Assembly: GCA_003342895.1 (NCBI GenBank)
Contig: PTFA01000032.1
Coordinates: forward strand, 6,230,070 to 6,294,069
Reading direction: 5' to 3'
Length of the DNA stretch: 64,000 nt
From: Casuarius casuarius
Lineage: Eukaryota; Chordata; Aves; Casuariiformes; Casuariidae
Under the pieces are notes generated by a model, which did no database searches, was not told where the DNA came from, and was given only the letters and a program-made list of their open reading frames with translations. Positions 11,215-25,200 of the stretch are shown piece after piece; position 1 is the stretch's first letter, and every line of letters starts with the position of its first letter. Position numbers and translations under genes: made by a program.

Positions 11215-11360
11215 CAGACCTGCAGTGACCAGCCTCTCTGCTTTTTCAAAGGCTTTGAATTTGGCCAGATCAGGGTATTTTTTCACAGGAACAAAAATAG
11301 GCTCATTGCTGTCACCAAAAGTGACACCCTCCACATACATCTCCCTCCCCCTCCTGCACA
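11215..11360 (-). other. Possible small coding exon, unknown product
   Basis: On the minus strand a 71-codon frame runs from 11361 to 11146. Residues 8-45 (MYVEGVTFGDSNEP, IFVPVKKYPDLAKFKAFEKA, ERLVTAG) have a balanced, protein-like composition. They are preceded by a possible acceptor (GATGTGCAG) near 11341-11349 and followed by a possible donor (GCAG|GTCTGT) near 11220. A second possible acceptor (GTTCCCCCAG) lies near 11150 and is followed by codons for LKKEYQELKYART and then a stop. I do not recognise the product. Signals this short occur by chance, so this is a weak candidate. Confidence 0.15.
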
Positions 11361-11369
11361 TCCAATTAT

Positions 11370-14300
11370 CAAGTCTCTTTTACAAAGTATGAGCTCTCTA
11401 GAGCTTCTCAATGAAGGGTTTGTAATAATTCTTTTAACATGGCAAAACACCACATTATTCCCTAAACATTAATGTTGCATGAATGTGAGACTTTCTTTCC
11501 CCATGAAATTTCCTTTTGGATTTTACAAAACAGAAAGTGCAATTTAAAACAATGCTAATGGTGCCCCTATATTCCACAATCTAAAATTATTTGGTGTGGT
11601 GCCAGTAATCAGCTTGCTAAAACGCTTGAGGCCACTGGAACCCATCCGACCTTAAACAAGGGCACTTGAGCCCTTTCTTTCCCGAGGGAGCTCTTCCGAA
11701 TATCTGATAAAATATACCACATCATATTTGGCCACTTGTGTATTGAAAGACCAGAGCTTCATATTTCAGACCTGTTTAACACCTTATAAAATACCACTCA
11801 ACCACTTGGCACTAGCTGAATTCTTACCCATTTAAATGATTACATGTGAACATCATATTGGTTAAGCAGCGGTCTTCTGCATTCACTCTCACTAGGGCTC
11901 AGGTCCTAGGAAGATAATCCAGATTCAGTGAATCCTCAGTGAAATAGAATAAATTATATAACAAAGCTGTATAGGAAATTTCTGAGTTGTATTACAAATT
12001 ATGAACAAGAGGAAAGGCAATTCCCCAAGTAGATCCTACCCACAGTGTCTTTTAGTTGTTGTTTGGGATAGGCAACTCTTTGCCTTCTGCGGTGAGTGAG
12101 GCATGGACCTCTATACTCTTGAATAATCTGAGTTATTAGAATACTTAACAGAGGAAAAGGAAACACGTACATTCAAAAACACAGCTATAATAGAGGCAGA
12201 AGGACTGCAGAGATTCTCATTCTTTTGGACCCTCTTGGAGATGTTAAGTGAAGAGGTGGCTGCCTAAAGACTGACAAGTGACACAGATGACCAAAGGACA
12301 ATTTACTCAGGAAAAGGCAACATAGATATGCATGCTCAGCTACAATAAAAAAGTGTGCTCTGAGGAGCTATATTTTTTCTCTTCAAAACAGTGTCTTACT
12401 GTTACTGTCTTCGGAGTTAATATTTAAAGACTAGAGCTATAACACACTCCAAGACACTTTCTCATTTCCTTTCCTGGGGTCACTTTACTATAGTTTCTTG
12501 TTTATATAACTTGTAAATTATGTTATTTGGTAAATCCACCTGGAAAATTGAGTTTTTAACCAATTCATAGCATTTTTCAATACTACCACTAAATACCACG
12601 TTGACGTATCATAGAAATACACCCATGCCCAGTTTTCTGCTTGGGCATGAAAGCATAAAACTGGATACTCTTCTAGCAGGTCAGTGTGGCTACAATTTGG
12701 CTAAACAAAAATAAAATAGCTTTTCATGCTTATTGATCTTCCGCTTTTTTTGCCATTTTTATGCTTCATTGACTATAAACTCAGTAAGGATGTGTTCTGT
12801 AAAAGGAACTGAAGTTTCCCTTCTCAGTAGATTAGACATTTCACATTCTAGCAACTCCCACTAATGTTTCCTTCCCCCCCCCCCAAAAAGTAGTCCTTTC
12901 CAAGGACTCTAAAAAAAAAAGTTGATCTTTAAGTAATACATATGATACTAGTTTTTCCGTTTTAAAATAATCACATTATTGCAGACATTTTAATAGCTGT
13001 AGAGGTTGCTATGTATTAACATGATTCATGGTCCTTGACAGCAGTGTCTCTGAAAATCCCACAGGAATGCAAAATACAAAACTCCACACACGTTCAAATT
13101 TTACTGCCTGCAGCTAAAAGAGGGGAAAAAAACCCTTAAAACTGTTGAAACCCTTCAACTTTAAAAGCATTAATAGATGGTCCCAGGGGATTCAATCTAA
13201 ATCTTAATGTGTAAAAATCAAGTTAATAACCACAGAGATTAATATGGTTGCATTTGATTATTGTGATAATGCAAACAATTAGTACTGCTAAAGTGAGATA
13301 TATTAGCCTCCTACTTGCCCCACACACGTCTGCAAAGCATTCGAAATAAATGGAAATAAAACATTTTGCTCTGAAAGGTTTTTTCATTTTTCTTTTTGCC
13401 TTTGTCGTATTTTCTCTGTAGCTGACTCATTTTTAAATTATAATTGTTAGCATTTCATTATTAAGCTTCTCTTTTATAAGTCTCTCATAAAATTGGTTGA
13501 CATAATCATCCATTCCATGTTGTCAGAAAATTATGCATTTCTCACCAATACCAATAAATAAATAAATCTTTTAGATAAATAATGTGATTTTTTTTTCTTT
13601 TGAGGACAAAAATTCTGTACAAATGTATTAACCTGAGAAAAATACGAACTTCTTCCTAGTCCTCTGTGAGTCAGTTTGTTTAATCCAGAATGCCCTGGGA
13701 ACAGAACCAGGCATCTAATCCAATCTGTATTATAGGTGGAGTTGGAAGTGCCACCTATACTTAATGCTTGACACTTCCCATTATAAAATCCTTTCTTCAG
13801 TTGCATATAACTGTGCCAGACTTTAAATGTTCATCTAAAATTCCCCATGCTGGATGACTGCCTCACTTTGACTTATTTGTTGTTTTGAAATTTTAGCAAA
13901 AATAGTTCAGCGATTTCCAAGAACAAGATTATAGAAAATATATTACTTTGCTCACATCAAAAAAGTCTTTGAAACCATTTAATTGATTAACTCTACAGAG
14001 CATGGACATTACATTTGGCATAGAAGAGGACCCCCCCCCCCCAATGTCAGGAATGTGACCGTGAAAAGCAGTCCAAATTTGGCCAAGTCCTAAGCCTCTG
14101 AAATAGTTGCATTTGCTCAAGTTCAGTAGATACTTCTCAGGAATTTGGCAGCTGCATTCTCCAAAGGCTCTGTCTGCACCAAGCATGCACCAGCCCTGGG
14201 CTGCAGGCTTTGAGCAACTGCTGCTCCCAAATGCTGTGGTTGCATGCTTCTAGGCATAGGATGCAGGGCTGCAGAAGACTGGAGGCAGAGACCTGAGATT

Positions 14301-15340
14301 AGATCTTCGTGATTTAAAGTGTGGAAGAAAGACTATCATACTGCCTTGGTAAGAAGCACATGCAAGACAGGTCAAGGGAGTCAGGCCCGGAAGAACAGAT
14401 TTTACACACCCCTGTGTCATGGGGTGGGAGGAGGAGTGAGACCATGATGAGGAGCAAAGGGATGAGAAACTGGTGCCGAGACTGAGACAGGCAGAAAGCA
14501 GGAGGTGAATAAGAAATCCAGCAAATAGAGCTTAAACTGCCTGGTGGAGCAGGGAGGCTGGGACTGGTATCACAGCCATGGGATGGGGGAACTCTGGGCC
14601 AAAGGGGTCATGGGGTGAAGATTGGAGCAGCACAGTTTGGAGGGGGGGACCCATCTGGACCCCCAGACTCTGGGCTCATCCTTTACACACCCGTGAAACC
14701 TCCTGCAAAGGAAGTGTCTTGTTCCCCTTTGCACTGGTGCACATACAGGACAGTGTTGGCATTTCTTCTCCTAGTTCGAGTGGCAGAGGTCAGTGCTATG
14801 AATCTAAAGATTTCAGTCCAGCTGTTGACCCATCATGCTGGGATTTCTGTGGGGTTTCTCAGATTGCCTTTTTGAAGATACAGGATAGTACACACAGAGA
14901 AAATTTTAAAGGCTAATATCACACAGTAAGGCATTCAGGAGGTAGTAATAACTAAAACAACTAATTTGATCTCCCCTTATTGGTTATCTTCAGTATGATA
15001 TGGATCGACTCGTTTGAGGATCAGTCAGGAAATGTAGCAGAGAAGGACTAACATGTACTTTGGTGCAAAGTTAGAGGATTAGGGAAAAGTATGCAAAAAG
15101 AGAAGGCGGGCCTCCTAGTTAAAGGATTTGAACGTTGTCCTGCACAGGGGTCTGTCCCTGCCTCTTCTTTGTCTGCAATGCTGTGGGAAAGTCTGAGGCC
15201 AGGCTTTTCATATGTGGTCCCTTACTACGTTTTGAGAGCATTTGACTTGATGCTATGGCAGTCTGCCTTCCCAAGTGTCAGTCGCTCACAACTACAGTGG
15301 AGTTGTGCATTGATGATATGTGTGGCTGTGCAATGCCAAG
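11370..15340. other. Non-coding stretch with two poly-C tracts
   Basis: C11 lies at 12874-12884 and C12 at 14031-14042. The rest is AT-rich, except 14390-14800, which is richer in GC. Short open frames on both strands (13531-13806 and 13929-14186 minus; 14578-14916 plus) show no known domain. No transposon was recognised. Confidence 0.4.
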
Positions 15341-15399
15341 CACTCTGACAAACCTGGATGTAGGTGACTCAGCTCGGCCATCCATAATTCGTGTAAATG

Positions 15400-15540
15400 C
15401 GGGCCTTAGTTAAAGTCTGGTTGCCTCAGTTCCCCTTTTGAAAAATGGGAATAACACCAACTTGCCTCTCACATGAGTGTTGTGAAAATGAATGAATTAC
15501 TATTTATGAAGTACTGTAATGATGAGTGCCCATGAGGAAC
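15400..15540 (+). mobile_element. MIR-type SINE, 3' half
   Basis: The string GCCTCAGTTCCCC, then TTTTGAAAAATGGGAATAAC, CTTGCCTCTCACATGAG, TGTTGTGAAAATGAATGAAT and GAAGTACTGTAATGATGAG keeps the order of the MIR core/3' region. In that consensus CCTCAGTTTCC is followed by TGTAAAATGGGGATAATA, TTGTGAGGATTAAATGA, and then a GTAAAGTGCTTTGAGAT-type end as found in reptiles. The tRNA-like head is absent or too decayed to see. A 12-base direct duplication, CCCATGAGGAA plus one variable base, lies at its right edge (about 15529-15553). Confidence 0.75.
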
Positions 15541-15544
15541 AGCC

Positions 15545-16139
15545 CATGAGGAAATTAATTATTCTATCTTTGGAACAGGGTTTGAATAGTGAGCAAGTGA
15601 GCAGTAAATAGGATGTAGGGCCATTACACTGAATAATGAGAATGAAGCAGATGAATAACATCTACTCTGTGCACTGAATGAGGCAGGGGCTTGATGAAAA
15701 AAACAGTAGGAAATCATGTGGTTAAAGACCATATCAGGCTGTATGATAGGAGGAGGTAATTCTGCCGTATAACAGCTCTGGAAAGCTTGGATCCTCATCA
15801 CGGACACCCCAAATCTTTCCCAAGTCTGACAACACAACATATGCACGAATGTGATATACAGTCTAATATCCCCTGTGATCTTGCCTTCCCTCTCCGACAG
15901 TTCCTAACCCAGTTTCTGAGTCCAGCCAGTCCCACTCTCCTCCCATCTGACTCATAGCTCTAGTTTCCTTGCTCAGCCAGGCCCTGACTCAAAACCCCAT
16001 TCAGCTTCCCTCCCTTCATCCACAGCCATTAACCCCAGTTCCTATAAAAACAGGAAAAAGCACATTCCTAACACCAAGCCACCTTCCTCTACCAAAATCC
16101 TAGTGCAGCTCAGAAGCACAGGGATTAGTAGAGCTTCCA
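15545..16139. other. Non-coding, C/T-rich before gap
   Basis: The stretch becomes C/T-rich from about 15870 to the gap. No exon or recognised repeat is seen. Confidence 0.4.
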
Positions 16140-16207
16140 NNNNNNNNNNNNNNNNNNNNNNNNNNNNNNNNNNNNNNNNNNNNNNNNNNNNNNNNNNNNN
16201 NNNNNNN
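16140..16207. other. Assembly gap (68 N)
   Basis: A run of 68 N. The right side starts with ATGC and repeated ATACATAT-type words, so the gap may lie in a simple repeat. Any frame crossing it is unreliable. Confidence 0.99.
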
Positions 16208-19200
16208 ATGCCCAAATATGCATACATATGCAAATATACATACATTTTCTAGCCTCATCCTCTGCTATAGCTTAACAGTGGAATCGGAAATTTTCTAGAA
16301 TGAATTCAATGTGATTTCATCCCAGTATTTATCTGGAATGGTATAGTTTCAAAACAACAACGGAAAATAGGATTTTTCTATGAAATATATCAGCAACCAT
16401 AATTGCAAGAGCTGGCAGTCCCTATCCTTCTTGTGTAATATGGTTAATACTGAAGTGTGCAAGAAAAAGAATTCAAAAGCTAGTTTGCTGGGCTCTATAG
16501 CTGGAGGACAAATGTGTCTATATGGTATCTTTTTTATAAAGTTACCTCAGAATAAAAAACAAGTCAAAACAAATCAGAATGTAGCTCATCCTAATTCAAG
16601 ATATGACAAATTTTAAGAAAGTCAGTGAACAAATCTATGATTACCTATTAGCCAGTGAGTTCAGATTTGAAATGCATATTTTCGGATTAGCTTACTATTT
16701 GTTTCATTGTCTTTAGAGCCATGAGTCTTAAGATAATCTCAGGCTCACCATATTGTATGCCAAAGGATAAACCAAGACATCTCATGTAAGAGTTTGTAGC
16801 TTGAGTTTGTAGCTCATCCTTGCCTGGGATTCTCTAATCTGGATGATGACCACCCTCAATTAGAAATTTTATAAAGGTTAGATTTGTGAACTATGGAGCT
16901 GTCATCAAAGGGACAGTGACTATTTTATACCATTGACATTAATGGTGTTCTGGTGCTTAGTGAAAGACAGAAACTTAAAAGAAAAGAGAAACATTTAGGA
17001 AAGAATGTCTCTTCATGCTGTGAAATCCATTATGCAAAAGAGAATGCAAAACTCCAAGATTTTATCTAAAGCCGATTGCACAGGATAGTGACCAGACCAG
17101 CAGCTGCATTTCCCTATGACTTTTCAGAGGAATATGAAGAGTTTATGCCAATGCAACTAATTACAGAAGGTACTTGAGGGTGGGACATGAGGGCAGGAAC
17201 AGAAAAAGAAAAGGAAGAGACCTGGTTTTCTTTCTCCAGATTATTATTCTTGACATTGTAAAGAAATAAAATGAAAGAAAGAAAACAGCACAAACCAAGC
17301 TGAGGTTCTTTTGTTTTTCTGCCTTGACAAGGATGGAGCCAGGGAGAGTAAGTAACAATCAACAGTAACTGTTGCAGCTCATATAGAGCAATGTGGAGTA
17401 GATATATAATCAAGAGGAAAGATCAAAGGCTTGTTAATGCTGTGGCATTCTGCTTTCTGGTTGTGCACTGCAAGAACAATAATATTAGGTGGCACACATT
17501 GAGGTCTGTGTAATTAGTACCTCACAAGCAGTAATCACACCTTCAGCACATGATTGGGGTGCTAGTATTATTGGCTTAAGTGGAAACCCATGAAATCTGA
17601 TGATCAGCAATTCCACCGATGCCCCATACAGGTACCGCTTCCCTACTTCAGCATGCTAGATAAGAGCTAGTGTGCCTCAGGTAGTATGGCCTGCTCCAAC
17701 AGGCACTTTAAATCCTCTGCCTTTGTGAAGAAACAATGGTAATGATCCACCAGACCCATCTCCATTTTCTCCTCTTCATACATCCCATTCTTGTAATGCT
17801 GTCAGAATCGGTCCCTTAGCACCCTGCAGCATTCGGCGGCAGTGTGCACCTCTTTGTGATGCTTGCTGCTTCACTGGCCTGTGCTTTGCCATTCTGTAGC
17901 AAAGATCCGTATAGTCCCAAGCATAGGAGGCAGAAGAGATGGTAGATATCTGAGGGTTAGCTGGTTTATTGCTACTGATGGGGCAAGTCTGTTCTAAGAA
18001 ATTCATCCAATGTGTTGTTTCAGCCTCTCTTGGACTTCTCTGCCCAGGAAACATTATTACTGGGTGAGACTCTACATGCAGAGTTTGTGGATGTTCTCCA
18101 GGATTGCTGACCTTTGCTGTGGCATATCTTGTCATAATCCAGCACAGAATAAAGACCACTTCATGACAAACCATTAAACTCACCCAGGACCTAAGAAGTG
18201 TGGGCAAGGGCACAGAGACAAAACAGTCCATCAGCAGGGAATCTTGACAGGGTGAGAACCCAGGACTCCTTTGCATCCAGTGTGTGTGACCTCAGCCCTG
18301 TATAACGCAGCTGATTCACTAGTCTATCAGTCTACACATACATTAGCTACTCACTCCCATGCAGCAGTGTGTTGTTCGACGCAGCTGTTGCCTGTCCCCT
18401 ATATTTCCGCAGCTATATTCCCATTCTGCTTACCATTCTGTGCTTAAGGCCATGGCAGTGGGTTAGGCTTCTTGGAAACGGGAAGCAGCCTAAAACAGCC
18501 AGGAAGTGTACCCTGGCAGCTAGTGGGAATTGGCTGTTAGCCTTTATGATTGAAGAATGGGGCACAGCTGCATCACTGGAGTTTTGCTTGTTTTTATGGT
18601 TTTTCCCCCCCTCTTTCATTATTAAAAGATTTCAGGAGTGGAGACCGTCATTCCCTTTATCCAAGGCTGCCTGATTTCAAGGGTTCCCATCAACAGTTTC
18701 CTGTAGTCCCCACAGGTTAGAAGGAGCAAACAGAGCTTGGGGGAAACAATCCTCTGCTGAGCAGCAGGGGAAAGCGGTATGTTTACAGGAAACCTATTGT
18801 CACTATAAGGCCTAAGAGAGGTGACAGGGGTAGCTGGGCAAAAGCGGAACAAGGCACGTAGGTGAATGGGAGCTTGAGGTGGAGCCTGGAGCACCAAGCT
18901 CTGAGCTGCCAGGGAGGGTACCAGGGCAGGAGAGCAGCTCGTTCGCCAGCAGCTCTCCTGAGAATGAATGGTACTAAGTTCTTGGTGGATGGGGAGAGAT
19001 GGGACAGGGTGAAAGCAGGGAATTTAAGTGTATATATTAAGGAAATGGGAGCCTGGGAGGCAGAGAGTAATGTGAGATGAGCAGATGCTGGGCTTGTTAA
19101 GTGAAATCGATGAAGGAGATGGTGACCAGTGGTGGAGAGAATGGCAAGGGGCTGCAGAAGTGGTGCTCTCCCACCTTCCTGCTGCTCCATGATGCCTGTG

Positions 19201-22200
19201 AGCCAGAAAGATGTGGCAGGACAGTCACAGCATCATCGCCTAGGAGCCAGCGAGGTCATCAGGGGGAATACCATATTGCCTCCTTGCCATGCAGAGGGAT
19301 GCCCAAAGTCCCTTCTGAGCCATGGGTGGAGGCAACAGGCAGAGGCTGGGCCTGAGTACCAAGTGAGATGAGTAATACTTGGTAACACAATACACCCAAG
19401 TACTGGTGGCCTGGGAATTTGACACTTATCTTTCATAAGTGTGTAAGAATAGAGAAGCCTGGATAACCTAGAAGGTGCTATCTTCACAAGACACAGTGGG
19501 AATACTGAAACAGAGAGCTTCCTCCCCAGGCTGGCAAAGAGGGAAAAAACTCTGCACAGAACCAGCCGGGTTCTCAGCCAGGGCTCCAAAATGGTTCTTT
19601 GCCAGAAACCAGATGTTATGGATTTTACACTGGGGAATTTTGTCAGTGTCTATGTATTTAGTCAGACTTTCCTGTAATGAAACTATATTTTAGGCACTCT
19701 GATTCTGATAGCATGGGAACTGGCACATAATCCAATCATAATTTCCAGAACTGCTTTTCCTGGTGCTGAAGGAGCTGCATCTCCAATATTTTTCATGAAA
19801 AATCTTCTTTTTGTCTTTTAGCAGACTTTATTTTCACCATTTTTAAGCACTGTTTCCAGTGCCCTGCTCCATGGACTATGCCCAGCCAGAGTGGGCTGGG
19901 TTTGTAATTATGGCAAAAACTCATCTCATGACTAGGTGATGACTAGAGATAATTCCCTGGAAGAAACACCTACAGATGAATGCCATTTCTACTCTTTTCC
20001 TCTCCTGGTTGCTTGGATTTGTCAGGCTACTGCTCATCCATTGCCTATTGTTTTTAACCCTTCATCTATATCTTTTCTTCTCAATGGAGATATTTACAAG
20101 GATTAGAATGCATTTACAGCATAAAAACATTACAATATTTACCATAGAACTCCCTAATGCCCTTATATGGCTATAATTCACAAATGAAAATCAGCCTACT
20201 TGCTGGTCCCTGAGTTTGTTAAACAACAGTACGAGAGTCTGACTTATTCTGTGCTAACAATGAAAACATGTGAACTTCTTCCAACAGAATTACATAAGGT
20301 GTTGTGCCGCTCTGTGATTTTGCATAAGTTTCAACTCAATCAGAGAGGAAATGCAAAGTCCAGCACTCAGCAGCAAAAGTCTTTGAATCTGTGTTTTTTC
20401 TGGGGCTGTTTGCTCCATAATCAAATGCCTGGACAGCAAATCTGGATAAAGCTTTTTTGTTTGTTTGTTTTTTTGTTTGTTTTGTTAATATTTAAGATCT
20501 AGGGATTTAATTCTCAAATATTCTGGAACCCTAAAATAATCTGTGCGTAATTAGAGTAAGACACTGACACATTTTGCACAAAAAACCAACATGCTTTTCA
20601 TTACATTTCTTGTGATTTTTTTCAGAAGTCTGTGATGGAAGGGAAAAGAACCACGTGAAAATTATTTAAGCACAGTGAGAACTGGACTATGGTACCTTCT
20701 GGCCTGTGTCATACCCATCGACAGACCAAAAAGCTTCTTACAAGACAGATGTTTGGCTGTGACGTATCATTTCCAGGTGAGGCACATGCTTGCATTCCCT
20801 CAATGGGCTACAGATCATTGAACGTTGCAACCTGTGCTACTCTTGTTTTTAAGCTAACTTTTTAGTAACGATGAAGTTGATTTAATAACACAGAGAGAAT
20901 TCAGCAAAGGGCTGACATAATTTCCTTTAGTGTGGCAAGTCCTGTATTTCCATATGCCGTGTGCATTCACATGCACAGTGACCTCTCCTGTCAGCATGAA
21001 CACAGAAGTTCTTACAAAATGCCCGTCCTTATGTAAGTGTGTTGGAGTGTGTGCACGTGTGTCAGAAAACTTGAGCCAGAATACCGTGCCTATGTTTGGG
21101 AGTCAGTTGGCGCATGAGCCTCAGCTGAAAAAAAATACTATTGTTATTCCAGTTAGGAAACTGTAACAATAAGTCGCCCTTAGGCACCCTCATTTGGAAG
21201 AATGGAGAATGACACCGTAGCTGTGGAATGGCCAATTCTCCTTGAGCTGTAACAGCAGAACTGCCGAGGTGGCCTCCAGGGAATCCTCTACAAACTCAAT
21301 GGGTACTTTCAGCTGGCTTTCATGTGACTCTATAACTGCTCAGCCATAACTCCCATGTGGGATTTAGTCCAAAATGTGTATGTGTGTGTGCACCCGTGCG
21401 TGGGTGTGTAGTTTATGTCTAAGAAAAATTAAGTTTTGTAACATAAACGAGGATTAATATTTCGCCTTTTTATTCTTTTGGAAAAAAGGAAGCTTGACTT
21501 TTTGAGGAAAAAATGAGAACAGTAGCAGAAGGGCCCAGTCTCTGCCATCTTTACCTCCGTATAGTGCTCACACACAGTATCTGAAGTACAATGTAAGCAT
21601 TGCTATTGTTGTGGGTACGTCTCTCAGGGTTGTGACTGAGATATTCCAAATTACTGATGAATGTTTTTGGCTCTGTGTCAGCCTCAGAGCCTCACAGAGG
21701 AGAAATGAGAGTCCTGAATATTTTGGTCACCTCACAGAGGTTTAAGATAATATGATACTTTTAATAGCAGTGGATATCTAAGTAGCATCTGATATAAAAT
21801 AAACTGTAGTATTGTATCAGTGTTAGTAATTAACAAAAAGTTTACTTCCTCTTGATGATGATGACCCTCAACACCCACACAATATAGTGGAAATGAAGAC
21901 TTGATACACCTGGTAGGGGTATATGGAACAACAGAGGGTCAGATCTAGAGCAAGTGAGCAAGATATTAATCTCTTTGTGCTGCTGAGATGGGGAAAGTAG
22001 CTGGATCTGTAGCTCCCTCATCTTTTCATTCAAGCCAGTGATGCTCCTTCTGCACCAGCTGCTGCCTGCGGTATAAAGTGGAGCTACTGGGATCTCCAAT
22101 GGCTATAATGATGCTTAGTCTCAGATTGAGTCCAGGATCAGGCCAACGTTGCTTCAGGGACCTGGGAAGCACAGCATCATTTCTGGCTCCCTCACAGCCT

Positions 22201-25200
22201 TCACCTGCAATACATTGAGCAGAGTCCAAAATATATTTTGCATACAAATTAATGAGATACATTTATAGCACCCCTTAGACAGCTTTATTCTGTTAGCGCT
22301 TACCTTTATTACTATGTAACATACTCAGCTCTCATTGTCATAAATTGTGCTCTACTTTTGAAGGGGGAAAATAATTCCACATAAAAGACAAATAAATATG
22401 AAGAATAAAATCTTGCCAGTTCCTATGTGGTTACCAAAAAATGGCAAAGTCATCCCATACATAAATAAGACATCAGATCCTGGTACTTGGTAACTAGAAT
22501 CTTTCTATTGACTTCAATGTGTCAAAAGTCAGCTCAGCTGAGAGTATCCTTGTGCCTCATGAACACATATGCACGAGGTAGTAGGACAGGGCATACCCCA
22601 TTGCACCTTGAGGGCTTCTGGGGAAAGTGATGTGGTAGCCTCAAAATGCAGCGACACAAGCAAAATAAGCTTGCAGCTATAGCAATATCCGGCTGATTCC
22701 ACTGGTTGCGTGTATTTTGTTTCCAAATATAAGCAGTAAAGTTAAAAATAAATGGGTGGACAAAGAGTTCCCACTGCAGTTACCAACCTGGCCTGTGGGT
22801 TTCTGCCCTGTGATATGAAAGCATCTATCCTGTTGGCAAGATATTTGCAATGTTTAGGTTTGTGTAATTTTAAACACATTTAATAGCAGAAGCCAATGTT
22901 TCTCATTGTGCCTAGACCATTTCTACCTTGTTCTGACTCTCCTGGCTGCAATTTGTACTAGAGTAACCGGTAGTAGAAACAAGACTTTGCTTCCTAGTCA
23001 GCCTCTCACCCATCTCGGCTAAATCACAAGTCACATCCCAGTAGATTAAGGTAAATTTCAATCAACAGCAGTTTAAATGAGTAAATTGGGCAATGAACTG
23101 CAACAGCTGAGGAAGGGAGAACATAGCCATTTAGCTATTTCGGAGGTAATCTTGGCAGGGAAGAGGAGTAGAGAGTTTTGGGGGTAACCTGAATCCCCTT
23201 CATGTGATTCACTGGGCTCATGAGTCACAACCATTAGACTTCGGGTAAAATCTTTTGTGAAGAAGTATTATTCAGTGTGAGTGAAGGTTGCAAAATTGGT
23301 TTCTATTGTAGGAAGGCTTTTAAGTTATATTAGCCTATTTCTGTGAAACATTTGTGAAAACTATCACTTTCTTTTAAAAAATCACTATTTGATTTAATTT
23401 ATTTTTTAGAAATACATAGAAAATTCAGACCACCAAGATGCTATAGTGGTTCTCTGAGCACACCATTTTTTAGCACAAGTTCCTTAATTTCATGCAAGTT
23501 TCCCTGTACTTTATGGTAGTACAAACTGAAGCTACGGACCTGGCCGACTGAGGTGGCCCCCATACCCTAGGCAACACTGACAATTTCTGGGCTGTGCCGT
23601 GGAAATCTCTGCTTTCTGCAGGCAGAGTGGCTGCTGTGTGGTCACACACAGTGGCTATTACTGAATATTTTAAATAGCCTGTCAAAATAAATATTCTTAT
23701 TAGACAATTTATTCTTAGACCATAGTTCTGCTTTGCCCAACACAGGCTCCACAGCATATTCATATTAGTGCCATCCTCACCTGTACTACAAGTGTTTGGT
23801 GATACATAGCGAAATGCACTCCACCATGGAGTAGATGGACCCGTATTTACAGCAAAGTGATATTCTTCAAATATACAATAGGAAAAAAAAAATTCCATCA
23901 TTCCTTGCAGACCCACTTCTGAAAAGGGTGTTATTGTCTACCATTCATAACTAACTGCTTTTTTGAGTAATAGAATACTTCCTTACCTGTGAGGATAAAT
24001 GTACAGTATTATGGCATAATCAGCTAGGATGTATTTCAGCAGAGCTTTGAGTAAGTGAAACATTGCAATTCAGAGGTTATCTTGAAGATCAAATCCCCAG
24101 TCAGAAAGCTATATTGTTGCCTTCATTTTCCTTTCTCAACCCCATGAAGGCTTAATTGGCAGCTAGCTTACATTGTGAACTCCCAGCTTCTTAGAATTTT
24201 CTTTTTTTGTCACAGATTTTTTTTAATGAGCATTTTCTCAAGGGAATTAATTATTACTTTGACGGGTATATTCATATATTTCTATCAAGAAGTTTTATAA
24301 ATTACCAAACTCTTGACACAGTGTGCAACCATAAAAATCACAAAGAGTATCTGTAGTTCTTTCTAATCCCATTAAATCATTTTTTTATCCAAAGCTTATT
24401 CTGCTCTTTGTTAAATGACAACATTCAGATTCAATTGCAGCTAATGTCTAATGTGCATGTGCTGTGACACTGCTCTGGATTTATAGAAGCTACGCTATAA
24501 GAAGAAATACGTGTCATGAAGTGAGTCGAGCTCAAATGAATGAGGAGACTCATCACTGCATGAGCATCGTTTCTGCAGAGACAATGCTCATTACAGACCT
24601 GACTTTTCTACCTTGTTTACATTTTATGCAGAGCTTTTAGAAATACGCTCACTGTGAGGCACTCTTTGGGAAAACATAGTTTCAGTATCAGTCACCATAT
24701 TAACAGGGGGGCAAATCCTGGGGCCTCCACTCTGTCTTTAGACAAGCAAACTTCAATCAGGTTGAGGACTGAGATGAGCCCACAGGTTCAGGTAGTGACT
24801 TAGCCACAAACCCTTAAGAAGGAAAATAGGACATAGCCATGTTGGCTCCAGAACCAAGACCAGCAGCTCAATAAAACAGCCACACGTCTGTTTATGAGAC
24901 TGTCCTTGATTTATAGGGAAGATGCTCTGTATGCTCTCTGCCCCTAGCAAAACCTCTCCTTTTCCTCCAGTCAGATCCCTTTCCTTGGGCTCCTTCCTGC
25001 CACTGCCACTGCCTAAAATTTGCATTTATTTTTTCCTAGATGGGAGCAGCTATAGCAAAAAGCTTTGGGCTTCAGGCATGTTTATCATCACTTGGTGCCC
25101 TCCGCAGATGAGAGCCTGGGAGAGAAATCTTTCAAGCTCTGCGTCTGCTTTGGTTTTGCTTGCAAGCAGCTCTCCTCACAGCTGGCTGGCATGGGGAGGA

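Noticed and set aside
16042..16245. Minus-strand open frame crossing the N run
   Set aside because: The frame exists only because the assembly gap contains no stop codons.
17776..18276. 166-codon minus-strand frame
   Set aside because: No domain, signal peptide or splice context that I recognise. A frame of this length is expected by chance in a window of this size.
18783..19190. 135-codon minus-strand frame rich in Leu, Pro and Ser
   Set aside because: It lies in a GC-richer purine-biased patch where stops are rare on one strand, and its composition is not that of a defined family.
22026..22262. Minus-strand frame with a TTGCAG acceptor-like word near 22206
   Set aside because: The peptide has mixed composition but no recognised motif, no convincing donor, and may include a weak hairpin-repeat-like phrase (GCCTGATCCTGGACTCA).
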